A DNA stretch of 64,000 bases from NCBI GenBank assembly GCA_019636215.1, contig JAHBXZ010000004.1:124001-188000 (forward strand), given 5' to 3'. Under the pieces are notes generated by a model. That model made no database searches, was not told where the DNA came from, and saw only the letters and a list, made by a program, of their open reading frames with translations. The DNA comes from Planctomycetota bacterium. Lineage in GTDB: Bacteria > Planctomycetota > UBA8742 > UBA2392. This document shows, piece by piece, positions 44,495 through 52,937 of this stretch (position 1 is the first letter of the stretch; each line of letters starts with the position of its first letter). The position numbers and the translations under genes were made by a program.

Positions 44495-47476
44495 CTATTC
44501 GATGGTGCAGAAGAACGGTCGCGAGTTGTCCTTCCAGGGTTCCAGGACGCCGTTGTTGTCGGTGTCTTCGACTTCCAGCCAGCACAGGCGTGTGCCCGCG
44601 GCGCGCACGCCGCGCACGGCAAGGTCAAGCTCGCCCAGGGTGTGCCACTTGAGCGAACGATCCAGCAGCAGCAGCTTGCTGCGCAGGTTTGCTGTCTGCA
44701 GGCACAGCAGGCCGCGTTCCTTGATCCAGCACAGGGCGAAGTGGTCATAGCGCGCGGAGTTCGAGCGCGTGTCGCGGTGCTGGGAGTCATCCACGATCAG
44801 GATTTCGCTGACGATCGCGCCCTGCTGGCCCGGCCTGGGGCGCGTATCGGGCGAACGCGAAAGCTGGTGGCCGAAGTACGCGCCTTCACCGGTGCAGACG
44901 ATGCGTGAGAAACTGGTGGAACTGTGCAGTGAAACCAGGCTGCCGTCCGCCGGGTTGAACACCAGGTGTTCCGGCGGGTCAGACAACTGCGGGGTGCGGG
45001 TTTCGCCTTCATTCTCTTCGGGTTCGATCTCGCCAAAGCGGTTCCAGCGCGGCTGCTGCGGCGCCTTGGAGGGTGCAACCAGGCGCTCAATCAGCAGCTT
45101 GTCGTCGTCCAGAACCAGCGCGACATTGAAGGCCTGCACCACCTTGTCGCTGGTGCCCTTGACCAGGTTGACGGACAGGATCCAGCCGTTGGGGTCATCG
45201 GCGCCGGGCACACTGACCAGCACCTCCGTGTCGCCGCGCCACAGGGCCACGGGCACGGTGCCGGCTGCCAGCACGGCCACCGTTCGCGGGTTTTCGCCGG
45301 TCCGGCTGCAGATCACCAGCGAGGGCTGGTCCAGCAGGTTCACTTCGCCGTCGTCGTTGGTGTCCACGCGGCGCTGGGTTGTCAATATCCTGCCGTCGGC
45401 CAGGAACAGCGGCGGGTCGCAGCTTGCGCCGGTATCCAGCACCCGAGCCTCCGAATGCGCGGGGCCCACCGAGTAAAGCGCAAAGCGCCCGGTGGCCCTG
45501 GTTGCCGGTGGCGTGGGTCTGGCGGGCCGGAAGTAGTAAAGGCGGTCGCCCTCCGGTGCCAGCACGTGGTTCAAGATCACGCCCGGCTCCACGGCCACGG
45601 CCTGGGGGCGCAGGCCGCCCAGTTTCTTGACCCAGGCTTCGGCCGCGTTGTCGCTGTCGGGGCGGGCCAGCAGCGAACTTTCCTTGCGCGGTTTTTCGGC
45701 CTCTTCGCCCTCGGGCCTCGGGTCCGGTTGCGCCAGGGCCAGCGAGGCCGCGGGCAGCAGCAACGCCGCCCCTGCCAGCCAGCCCAGCAGCGGGATGTTG
45801 GCGGTGCGTGCGGCCGGGTCAGACTTGGGCTGCTCGCGGGTCTCTGCCTGCGCGGCGGGCTCGGCGGCCACGGCCGGCTGCGCGCCCGAGATCGAGCGCG
45901 TGGTCTTGCGTTTGACCGGCGCGCGCCCGTGCACCCACGGCAGGTACACCGTGAACGTGCTGCCGCGGCCGATCTGCGAATCCACCGTGATGCGGCCGCC
46001 GTGGGCCTTGACGATTTCAGCGACAATCGCGAGGCCCAGGCCTGTTCCGTCCACGTTGCGGGTAAGGTCTTCATCGACGCGGAAGAACTTGTCGAAGATG
46101 CGCTCGTGGTGTTCGGGGCCGATGCCGATGCCCTGGTCCTGCACGGCAATGAAAAGTTCGCGGTCGCCGGCGCCGACGGTCACGAAGATCGGTTTTTCAT
46201 TGGGGCTGTACTTCACGGCGTTGCTGAGCAGGTTCAGCAGCACCTCGCGCATGGCGTCTTTGTCGAACTCGGCGGCGCTGGGCACCCCGGGCCGGATCTG
46301 CTTCTGCACGCGGTCGCGCAGCTTGGGGGCCTGGCCCTTGAAGAAGTTGATGGTGTCCACCACCACCTGCACCAGGTCGTTGGACGCGATGTTGTACTTC
46401 TTGACCTGGTTTTCGACCTTGCTGAAACTCAGCACGTGGTCAATCAGCGCGCCCAGGCGCTGGGTTTCCGACATGATGGTGTCCAGGCAGGCCTGCACCT
46501 TGGCCGGGTCTTTCACGCGGCCCAGCTTCAGGGTTTCCACGAACATGCGGATGCTGGTCAGGGGCGTCTTGAGCTCGTGGGTGACGTTGCTGACGAAGTC
46601 GACTTTCTTGCGGGCCTCGCTGGCTTCGCGCAGGATCATGTGCACGACCATCAATGTGGCGCTGGCGACAATCGGCACGCAAAGCACGGCAATCACGATG
46701 AAGATGGTGCTGAGCAGCGTTTCGTCTTTGTAGAACTGCTGCTGGGTGTTGACCTTCAGCACCAGATAGCGGTCGGCCAGCAAGGTGTCGTGCGCGGGCA
46801 CAAAGCCCAGCACTTCGAATTTGTCGCGCTGCCGGGGTGTCCAGTCAAAGTCGCCGCGGCCGACCAGCTCTACGGAAAGCGCGTCGTTCTTCAGGTCCAT
46901 TTCAGCCAGGTCCTGGCGGATCTGGCGGTCAAGTTCGGTGCTCAAAAGTTCCCAGGCGATGAAGCCCGACGGCGATGCAAACACAACAAAGCTGCGGTGC
47001 CGCAATTCGCCATCGTGAAATGTCTCGACACTCAGTTGCTCGCGGGTAAGGGGCCGTTCCGGGCCAGTCTTGATGTTCGCCAGTGCCTCCAGCAACACGG
47101 CCGGGGCCTGGTGGCCGCGCGTGCCGTCCACCGCAAGCCCGGCTTCGACGCGGCCGCCGCTGCCGATGTAGGCCTTGCCGGCAATGCTGCGGGTGTAATC
47201 CAGGAAATAGCGTTCAACTGCTTCCCGGGCGCGGTCGACATCAGCCGGGCCGGCGGGCGGTGTGATGGCCAGCGCGCGCATGCGGGTTTCCAGGCCGATT
47301 TCGACGGACTGGCGCACGGCCTGAAGTTCGGCGCGGTGGCTGGAGGGTCGCAGTTCAATCTCGCGCAGGGCATAGGTGCCAAACAGGCCCATGATCACCG
47401 TGGGCGCGATGATGGCGAACACCGCCAGCGGGTACAGCAGCCGGCGTTGGGTCCAGCGACGTACAGAAACGGCCAC
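44495..47476 (-). CDS. Sensor histidine kinase with added C-terminal extracytoplasmic domain
   Basis: A 993-residue protein. TM1 about 14-36, extracytoplasmic sensor to about 253, TM2 254-281, HisKA with phospho-acceptor His300 in THELKTPLTS, N-box LLSNAVKY (Asn419), G1 DQGIGIG (447-453) and G2 GTGLGL (477-482). After the kinase come a linker, a third hydrophobic segment (561-582) and about 410 more residues, probably outside the membrane. This part has propeller-like repeats and two calcium-loop-like motifs: DTNDDGEVNLLD (705-716) and DTDNNGVLEPWKD (971-983). Start is GTG 47476 with AGGAG 6 nt upstream. No response regulator is adjacent. Confidence 0.88.
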   Translation of the reverse strand: MAVSVRRWTQRRLLYPLAVFAIIAPTVIMGLFGTYALREIELRPSSHRAELQAVRQSVEIGLETRMRALAITPPAGPADVDRAREAVERYFLDYTRSIAGKAYIGSGGRVEAGLAVDGTRGHQAPAVLLEALANIKTGPERPLTREQLSVETFHDGELRHRSFVVFASPSGFIAWELLSTELDRQIRQDLAEMDLKNDALSVELVGRGDFDWTPRQRDKFEVLGFVPAHDTLLADRYLVLKVNTQQQFYKDETLLSTIFIVIAVLCVPIVASATLMVVHMILREASEARKKVDFVSNVTHELKTPLTSIRMFVETLKLGRVKDPAKVQACLDTIMSETQRLGALIDHVLSFSKVENQVKKYNIASNDLVQVVVDTINFFKGQAPKLRDRVQKQIRPGVPSAAEFDKDAMREVLLNLLSNAVKYSPNEKPIFVTVGAGDRELFIAVQDQGIGIGPEHHERIFDKFFRVDEDLTRNVDGTGLGLAIVAEIVKAHGGRITVDSQIGRGSTFTVYLPWVHGRAPVKRKTTRSISGAQPAVAAEPAAQAETREQPKSDPAARTANIPLLGWLAGAALLLPAASLALAQPDPRPEGEEAEKPRKESSLLARPDSDNAAEAWVKKLGGLRPQAVAVEPGVILNHVLAPEGDRLYYFRPARPTPPATRATGRFALYSVGPAHSEARVLDTGASCDPPLFLADGRILTTQRRVDTNDDGEVNLLDQPSLVICSRTGENPRTVAVLAAGTVPVALWRGDTEVLVSVPGADDPNGWILSVNLVKGTSDKVVQAFNVALVLDDDKLLIERLVAPSKAPQQPRWNRFGEIEPEENEGETRTPQLSDPPEHLVFNPADGSLVSLHSSTSFSRIVCTGEGAYFGHQLSRSPDTRPRPGQQGAIVSEILIVDDSQHRDTRSNSARYDHFALCWIKERGLLCLQTANLRSKLLLLDRSLKWHTLGELDLAVRGVRAAGTRLCWLEVEDTDNNGVLEPWKDNSRPFFCTIE

Positions 47477-47667
47477 AATTCGCTCCTGCCCGCCAGCGCG
47501 GGCCAGCCAACAGTGTAGCGGCGGATTTCGGTTTTAGATTTTGGAATCCGGGCGCAGTTGTGCGCGCCGGGTGGCGTGCCGGTGGGGGGCGGCCCTGCCC
47601 TGCCAGTCTTTTTGCACTACCGCGGCCCAAACCCATGGCGGAGAATGACTTCCGGGCCAAGGCAGTT

Positions 47668-47698
47668 CGCGCGTATTGATTGGCAACAAATACGCGCG
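47668..47698. promoter_or_regulatory. Inverted repeat upstream of the sigma factor gene
   Basis: Perfect 10-bp arms CGCGCGTATT (47668-47677) and AATACGCGCG (47689-47698), 25 bp before the ATG. It could be an operator or a leader hairpin. Confidence 0.5.
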
Positions 47699-47722
47699 CG
47701 AGAGTATCCTGAGAGGTGGGTC

Positions 47723-48364
47723 ATGGGCTTTGCATTGCGTTTTACCAGGCGCGAGCAGACTCAAGGTGTCGCGCAGCCTGTGCCGGTCGAAAAGGCGTCT
47801 CCGCGCATGGATCGATTCGAACGCTACCTGGAAAGGTTCCGCGCCGCGATCTTCACCTACGTGCTGCGACTGGTGAAAGACGAAGGCACCGCCGAAGACA
47901 TCACCCAGGAAACGTTCATCCGCCTGTTCCGCGAGCTGGACAACATCCGCGACAACACCGCCAGCGCCTGGCTGTACCGCGTGGCCCGCAACCTGGTGAC
48001 GGATTACGTCCGCAAAAAGAAGCCCGTCACGTTCACGGTGCTCAAGGGCAACGCCGAGGATGACGATGAAGACGGCGGGCCGCTGCAGTTCGCGCACCGT
48101 GCCATGGGCCCGGCCGGGGTGGTGCTGAACAACGAGCTGCATGACCTGATTCACCGGACGCTCGATGCCATGAGCGAAAAGTTCCGCGATGTGCTGGAAC
48201 TGGTGGACATCCAGGGGCTCACCCACGACCAGGCCGGCGAAGTGCTGGGTTGCAGCGCCAAGACGGTGTCGGCGCGGCTGGCCCGGGCCCGGGAGTTCTT
48301 CACACAGCGGCTGGCGCGGCACGTGGATCTCAAGGCGCACGATTCCCGCAGCCAGGGCGCCTGA
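47723..48364 (+). CDS. ECF-type RNA polymerase sigma factor
   Basis: A 213-residue sigma-70 family protein with region 2 (DEGTAEDITQETFIRLFREL, then YRVARNLVTDYVRKK) and region 4 helix-turn-helix (VDIQGLTHDQAGEVLGCS, then KTVSARLARAREFF). Start ATG 47723 is preceded by GAGAGGTGG; the frame extends upstream through the inverted repeat but that part is not protein-like. The anti-sigma-like gene follows after 106 bp. The regulon is unknown. Confidence 0.92.
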   Translation: MGFALRFTRREQTQGVAQPVPVEKASPRMDRFERYLERFRAAIFTYVLRLVKDEGTAEDITQETFIRLFRELDNIRDNTASAWLYRVARNLVTDYVRKKKPVTFTVLKGNAEDDDEDGGPLQFAHRAMGPAGVVLNNELHDLIHRTLDAMSEKFRDVLELVDIQGLTHDQAGEVLGCSAKTVSARLARAREFFTQRLARHVDLKAHDSRSQGA

Positions 48365-48470
48365 CTGCTGGCAGGGGTGCAGGCGAAGTTTTTTTGTTGC
48401 CTCAAATTCACCGCCTGCGCGTAACAGTTTTCGAGACGGGCACCCTTAATGCCCGCGATGGGGCAGTGCC

Positions 48471-49613
48471 ATGCAACCGGATGAATACAACCCGCTTCCC
48501 CCTGAGGCTCATGCCTTTCTGGACGGCACGCTGAGCGCCGAACAGGAAGCCGAGTTCCGCCGTCGCATGGACCGCGACCAGCGCCTTGCCTCTGACGTTG
48601 AGGGCGTGCGTGCCGCGCTGGGCCTGCTGAAGACACTGCCGGTGCGTGACCCCGGCCCCGGTTTTGCCGCCCGTGTGCTGGATCGCGTACGCGACGAAGA
48701 AATGGGCGAACGCGCCCGCCGCCGTATCCGTTCGGCCCGCACCCCGGTCTGGCAGCACGTGGCCCAGGTGGCCGCGGGCGCCGTGGCTGCGGCGATTGTT
48801 CTGGCGCTGGTTGCCCCGGGGCTGCGCAACGACCCGGGCACGGCAACCCAGGGCGACGCGGCACTGGTGGAACTGGCCGGCACAACCGCCGACGAAGACG
48901 ACCTGCTGCCCGGCCTGGGCGAGCACTTTGATCGTTACCGGCAGCTTGCCATCCACATGGACGCCCTGGCCGACATGGAGGGCGAGACCCAGCGGCTGCT
49001 GATTCGTTCCGAGCTTGAGCTTTCCGGCCTGCAGCGCCGCAATGTGTGGCTGGCTTCGCAGCTTGCCGGCCTGCCGGTGGCGCGCCAGCGCGAGTACCGG
49101 CGCTTTCTGGAAGGCCTGGACAACGCCGTGGAGATCATTGAGCGCGAGGTAACCGACAGCGCCGCAGCGCGCCGGCCCGTGAACATCGACCTTGTGCGCG
49201 GCACCCTGGCGGCGGTGAAGGCGCCTGATGCGCTGGTGCTGCGGCGTGCGGGCGCCGCAGGCGACCGGGCCACGCCGATTGCCGTGGCTTCGTCCAGCCC
49301 CGAAGTTGCGGCCTACCAGGCCATCCGCGTTGCCGTGTACCGCAATGACCATGAACGCGCCCTGGCGGCCTGCCGCGCCTACCTGGCGCCCTACAGTGCC
49401 GGCGGCAAGTTTGTGCGGCCGGCCACAATCATCGCCGTGGCCTGCCTGCTGCGGCTGGACCGCGAGCTTGAGGCCGCGGCCGAGTACGAACGGGTGTTCG
49501 GGTTGTACGAGGAAAAGCTCACCGGCGCCGACCAGCGAATGCTGGAAGGTGTGATGACCGCCCAGGAGCGCCGCCAGTTGCAGCAGGCGCGCCTTGAGCT
49601 TCATGGCGGGTAA
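48471..49613 (+). CDS. Anti-sigma-factor-like membrane protein
   Basis: A 380-residue protein. The N-terminal 60 residues (PPEAHAFLDGTLSAEQEAEF) look like a zinc-less anti-sigma domain, without the His/Cys cluster of zf-HC2 proteins. A membrane helix follows (about residues 96-116, VAQVAAGAVAAAIVLALVAPG), then an extracytoplasmic helical region of about 260 residues that may hold tetratricopeptide-like repeats. Its position after the sigma factor supports the anti-sigma role. A strong terminator follows. Confidence 0.78.
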   Translation: MQPDEYNPLPPEAHAFLDGTLSAEQEAEFRRRMDRDQRLASDVEGVRAALGLLKTLPVRDPGPGFAARVLDRVRDEEMGERARRRIRSARTPVWQHVAQVAAGAVAAAIVLALVAPGLRNDPGTATQGDAALVELAGTTADEDDLLPGLGEHFDRYRQLAIHMDALADMEGETQRLLIRSELELSGLQRRNVWLASQLAGLPVARQREYRRFLEGLDNAVEIIEREVTDSAAARRPVNIDLVRGTLAAVKAPDALVLRRAGAAGDRATPIAVASSSPEVAAYQAIRVAVYRNDHERALAACRAYLAPYSAGGKFVRPATIIAVACLLRLDRELEAAAEYERVFGLYEEKLTGADQRMLEGVMTAQERRQLQQARLELHGG

Positions 49614-49636
49614 CGGGCCGGACGCAAACACAAATG

Positions 49637-49664
49637 AACCTGCGCCCACTGGCGCAGGTTTTTT
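49637..49664 (+). terminator. Terminator of the sigma/anti-sigma unit
   Basis: 10-bp stem AACCTGCGCC / GGCGCAGGTT with loop CACT and TTTT at 49661-49664. Confidence 0.9.
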
Positions 49665-49700
49665 CTGAACCCGGCGGCCAAACTCGGGGCTTTCACCTGC

Positions 49701-50075
49701 ATGGACAACTTCACTCGCCAGGGCACGGCCCACTCGCCTTACACTTACACCCCGTACCCGCTGTGGCGCAGGGGCAACCACGTCAGGCCGCGACGGTCCC
49801 GGCTGAACTGGCTGATTCCGGTGCTGCTGGGCGGGGCGGTCTGTGTGCTGACGCTGGCTGTTACCTGGCGCGTGGCCCATCCGCCTGCGGAGTGCCAGGT
49901 CCTGCAGTCGACACAACCAGTGTGGCCCCAGGGCAAGCGGCCGGCGTGCATTTGCCCGGGCCCGACGCCCGAAACCAGATACGGCCCGGCCCCGCGCGTG
50001 GTGCCTGTGCCCGGGGGCCAGGTGCCGCCTGGGGCGAAGTACCCGGGCTATCAGCCCCTGCCCGAGGGCGGATGA
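49701..50075 (+). CDS. Small single-pass membrane protein with Pro-rich tail
   Basis: A 124-residue protein with a basic N-terminus, one membrane helix (about residues 37-57, LIPVLLGGAVCVLTLAV) and a Pro/Gly-rich extracytoplasmic tail containing three cysteines (ECQVLQ, ACICPGP). No homolog is recognised. A longer overlapping frame (49634-50212) is Arg/Ala-rich and less likely. It converges with the STAS gene with no gap. Confidence 0.55.
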   Translation: MDNFTRQGTAHSPYTYTPYPLWRRGNHVRPRRSRLNWLIPVLLGGAVCVLTLAVTWRVAHPPAECQVLQSTQPVWPQGKRPACICPGPTPETRYGPAPRVVPVPGGQVPPGAKYPGYQPLPEGG

Positions 50076-50918
50076 TCAGGCATACATGTAGTAGTACTCG
50101 TCCTCGAGGCTCTCCGAGTCGACAGAAAACTCCTTCCAGGTGTCATCAACCTTCAACAGTGTTTCGAACTGGCCGTAGTGTCGCCGGTCGCGAAACCCGA
50201 TGCGCTCTGTGACAATGCCTGCCGGCTGGTCACTGGCCAGCAGCTCCAGCGCGACAAAATCAAAGCCCTTGCGGCGATACCAGCTGTGCAGGCGGTGGAT
50301 GCGCGAGAACGTGACGTGTTCTGTGCTGCAGCCGCAAAGGTGGCGGCGCACCCAGACGAACGTGCCGGCCTTGAGTTCCTTTACGTCGCTGCCGCTGCCC
50401 ACGGCCATGACGGCGGCGCGGGCGGCCGCTTTGGGCGGGAAGTTTTCCAGCCGCACGGGGGCAACCTCTACCAGGTCGTCCTGGCCGATCACGTAGGATT
50501 TCACGGCGCCTTTTTCGTAGACGTCGATGCGCCCGCGGGGCTCGGGCACAAACGGCGGCACAAATGGCACCAGCTCACTTTCATAGGTGCCGTCGCTGAA
50601 GCTGCTCAACACGCTGCCCTCCAGCAGGGCGCTGGCGCCGTAGATGTCCAGGTAGCTGCGCACTACCGGCGGCGGCTCGCACAGCGCGATTTCAAAGCCC
50701 ATGTCGCGTGTGCGGCGCACCAGCTCCACCAGCGCCGCCACGGCCGAGGAATCCAGGCGTTCAACCTGGTGCAGGTGCAGGATGCGATGACCGCGAAACA
50801 GCTCCAGGTCGGCGTCGTCGGTGAACTGCTGCAGCCTGGCGGTGCCGCCTGCGCCCATGTCGGCGGGCAGTGTCACCACCAGCCCGCGAAAATCCTTGGG
50901 AATCTCGATGGCTGGCAT
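50076..50918 (-). CDS. STAS-domain protein
   Basis: A 280-residue protein. Residues about 1-115 form a STAS domain as in anti-sigma-factor antagonists (ILHLHQVERLDSSAVAALVELV, with the Asp-Ser-Ser phospho-site pattern of SpoIIAA; GFEIALCEPPPVVRSYLDIYG). The C-terminal 160 residues are unknown and contain CGCSTEH and an acidic Tyr-rich end (EDEYYYMYA). ATG 50918 is chosen for GGAGG 4 nt upstream; the frame runs on to 51083 into the upstream gene. It follows the Na/Pi symporter on the same strand. Confidence 0.8.
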   Translation of the reverse strand: MPAIEIPKDFRGLVVTLPADMGAGGTARLQQFTDDADLELFRGHRILHLHQVERLDSSAVAALVELVRRTRDMGFEIALCEPPPVVRSYLDIYGASALLEGSVLSSFSDGTYESELVPFVPPFVPEPRGRIDVYEKGAVKSYVIGQDDLVEVAPVRLENFPPKAAARAAVMAVGSGSDVKELKAGTFVWVRRHLCGCSTEHVTFSRIHRLHSWYRRKGFDFVALELLASDQPAGIVTERIGFRDRRHYGQFETLLKVDDTWKEFSVDSESLEDEYYYMYA

Positions 50919-50979
50919 GGGGCCTCCGTTGGTCGTGACAGCTAACCAACATCCGCGCCGGGGGCAATGATTCCCTGCT

Positions 50980-52776
50980 TCAGCGCGGACTCGATGAAAC
51001 CGGCGCCGGAATCTCGGCGGTGTCGCGGTCCATGTCGCGCAGGCTTTCCCGCCGCTGTTCCCAGCGTCCCACGCGGGCGTCAATGATGTTCACGGTGTGG
51101 TTCTTGATGCGCAGGAATGCCGTCACGATGTCGCTGTAGGCAATGCCCGCCAGCGCGTCGCAACTGCCGTCTCGAACCCGCTGCAGGTGATGGTCGCGGG
51201 CCCTTTCGCAGGCATCGGCAATGGCATCGGCCTGGACAATCAATGCCCGGACATCGGGGTCTTCGTTGTCGGCCCGTGAATGGTCCTTGCTGAACCGCAG
51301 TGCCGTGTTCAGGAATTCGCCCACCTGCCGTGCAATCTCCTTCATCTCGTTTGCGGCGGCATCGGTCAGCTTCAGTTTGTCGCGCAGCAGCCTGGCCTTG
51401 TAATGCACCAGCCGCTGGCAGTAATCCAGGACGCTTTCCAGCTCGTCGCTGATGCGGATCAGCGCGTAGCCGCGGGTGGCCTGTTCCTGAGTGACCACGG
51501 CCTGCATGACCTCGGTCAGAAACAGCGTAACTTCCATCTGGATGTTGTCGGTGACCTGCTCCAGGTGGGCCACGCGCTGGGCGTTTTCCGGCTGGTCCGT
51601 GTCGGCCTGCAGCAGCTCAATCGTCTTGGCAAAGCCCTCGATCGTCAGGTTGCCCATCAACTCCACTTCGCCCTCGGCCTCTTCCATGGCCAGTTCCGGC
51701 GACACGGTGGAAAGATTGCCCAGCAGCTTCAGCCGGCGCTTCGGCCCAGCACCCTTGTCAGGACGGATCCAGGTCACCAGCCGTACCAGGTAATTGGCAA
51801 ATGGCAGGAACAAGATGGTGTTGAAGATGTTGAACCCGGAATGGGTAGCCGCGATTTTCATGGCAATCAGCGGATCCACCCCTTCGGCGGCATCCGCGGC
51901 ATTGATCGAAAACAGCCTGGTAACCCAGCCCGGTGCGTGTTCCACAAACCAGTCCACACCCTGCACATACCACGGAAACACAATCACCATGTAGCACACG
52001 CCGATCACGTTGAATGTCGAATGGGCCAGGGCAGCGCGCTTGGCGTTCACATTGCCCCCGATGCTGGCCAGCAACGCCGTGATGGTGGTGCCGATGTTTT
52101 CGCCCAGCACCAGCGCAGCCGCGGTCTGGAACGGGATCACGCCGGTTATGGCCAGTGCCACCGTGATACCCAGCATGGCCGAGCTGCTCTGCACGACAAA
52201 GGTCAACACGCACCCTACCACCACGCAGGCCAGCACCGACGCGAAACTCTGGGCGTCGAAGATGGTCAATTGCCGGATGAACTCCGGGTGGTTGGACAGC
52301 GGCTTGAAGCCGCCGGACATGAACTCCAGGCCCAGAAACACCAGCCCCAGCGCGATCAGCACTTTGCCGATGGCCCGCGGGGTCTGCTTGCGCCCGAAAA
52401 GGTAGGGAACAAACCCGGCACCAATGAACACCAGGCCGTACTTGCCGATCTGCACGGCGATGATCCAGCCGGTGATCGTGGTGCCTACGTTGGCACCCAT
52501 GATCACGCCCACAGCCTGGGCCAGAGTCATCATGCCCGCGTTGACGAAGCCGACGACCATCACGGTGGTCACGGTGCTGGACTGGATGATCGTGGTGACG
52601 ATCACGCCCACACCTACGGCCATCAGACGATTGTTGGTAAGCCAGCCGACCACGCGGCGGATGAAATCGCTGGCCACAGTCTGCAGGGCCTCGGACAGCA
52701 TCATCATGCCGACAAGAAAAACGCCTAGGCCGCCAATCACCTTGTACGCAAGCTCAAACCATTCAGCGGCAGTCAT
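50980..52776 (-). CDS. Na/phosphate symporter with PhoU-like C-terminus
   Basis: A 598-residue protein of the PNaS (NptA/YjbB) family. The membrane part has the two inverted QSS repeats, TTIIQSSTVTTVMVVG and FVVQSSSAMLGITVA, and MGANVGTTITGW / LGENIGTTITALL. The last 200 residues are helical and PhoU-like (QVTDNIQMEVTLFLTEVMQ, DKLKLTDAAANEMKEI), as in many bacterial members. It probably moves phosphate across the inner membrane. The divergent kinase gene begins 161 bp away. Confidence 0.93.
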   Translation of the reverse strand: MTAAEWFELAYKVIGGLGVFLVGMMMLSEALQTVASDFIRRVVGWLTNNRLMAVGVGVIVTTIIQSSTVTTVMVVGFVNAGMMTLAQAVGVIMGANVGTTITGWIIAVQIGKYGLVFIGAGFVPYLFGRKQTPRAIGKVLIALGLVFLGLEFMSGGFKPLSNHPEFIRQLTIFDAQSFASVLACVVVGCVLTFVVQSSSAMLGITVALAITGVIPFQTAAALVLGENIGTTITALLASIGGNVNAKRAALAHSTFNVIGVCYMVIVFPWYVQGVDWFVEHAPGWVTRLFSINAADAAEGVDPLIAMKIAATHSGFNIFNTILFLPFANYLVRLVTWIRPDKGAGPKRRLKLLGNLSTVSPELAMEEAEGEVELMGNLTIEGFAKTIELLQADTDQPENAQRVAHLEQVTDNIQMEVTLFLTEVMQAVVTQEQATRGYALIRISDELESVLDYCQRLVHYKARLLRDKLKLTDAAANEMKEIARQVGEFLNTALRFSKDHSRADNEDPDVRALIVQADAIADACERARDHHLQRVRDGSCDALAGIAYSDIVTAFLRIKNHTVNIIDARVGRWEQRRESLRDMDRDTAEIPAPVSSSPR

Positions 52777-52920
52777 GCAGGCCCCGGTTGGGTCGCGCGG
52801 AACTTAGCGGGGGCGGGCATGAAGATCGAGTAAAGAACTGGTAAAGACAGCAAGTTATGTTCACGGGCGGGTTTGTGTCAAATCACCCCGGTCGGGGCTG
52901 CCCAATGCATGGCGCCCTCA

Positions 52921-52926
52921 TATGAT
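52921..52926 (+). promoter_or_regulatory. Candidate -10 box of the Ser/Thr kinase gene
   Basis: TATGAT 11 nt before the ATG at 52938 with no Shine-Dalgarno, so the transcript is leaderless or nearly so. Confidence 0.45.
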
Positions 52927-52937
52927 ACCGCGCCGCG

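Noticed and set aside
44966..47518. 850-codon plus-strand frame
   Set aside because: Antisense to the histidine kinase gene, whose motifs are clear on the minus strand.
52777..52937. Pho box between the Na/Pi symporter and the kinase
   Set aside because: The repeated GGTAAAGA-like phrases do not match the Pho box spacing or consensus.
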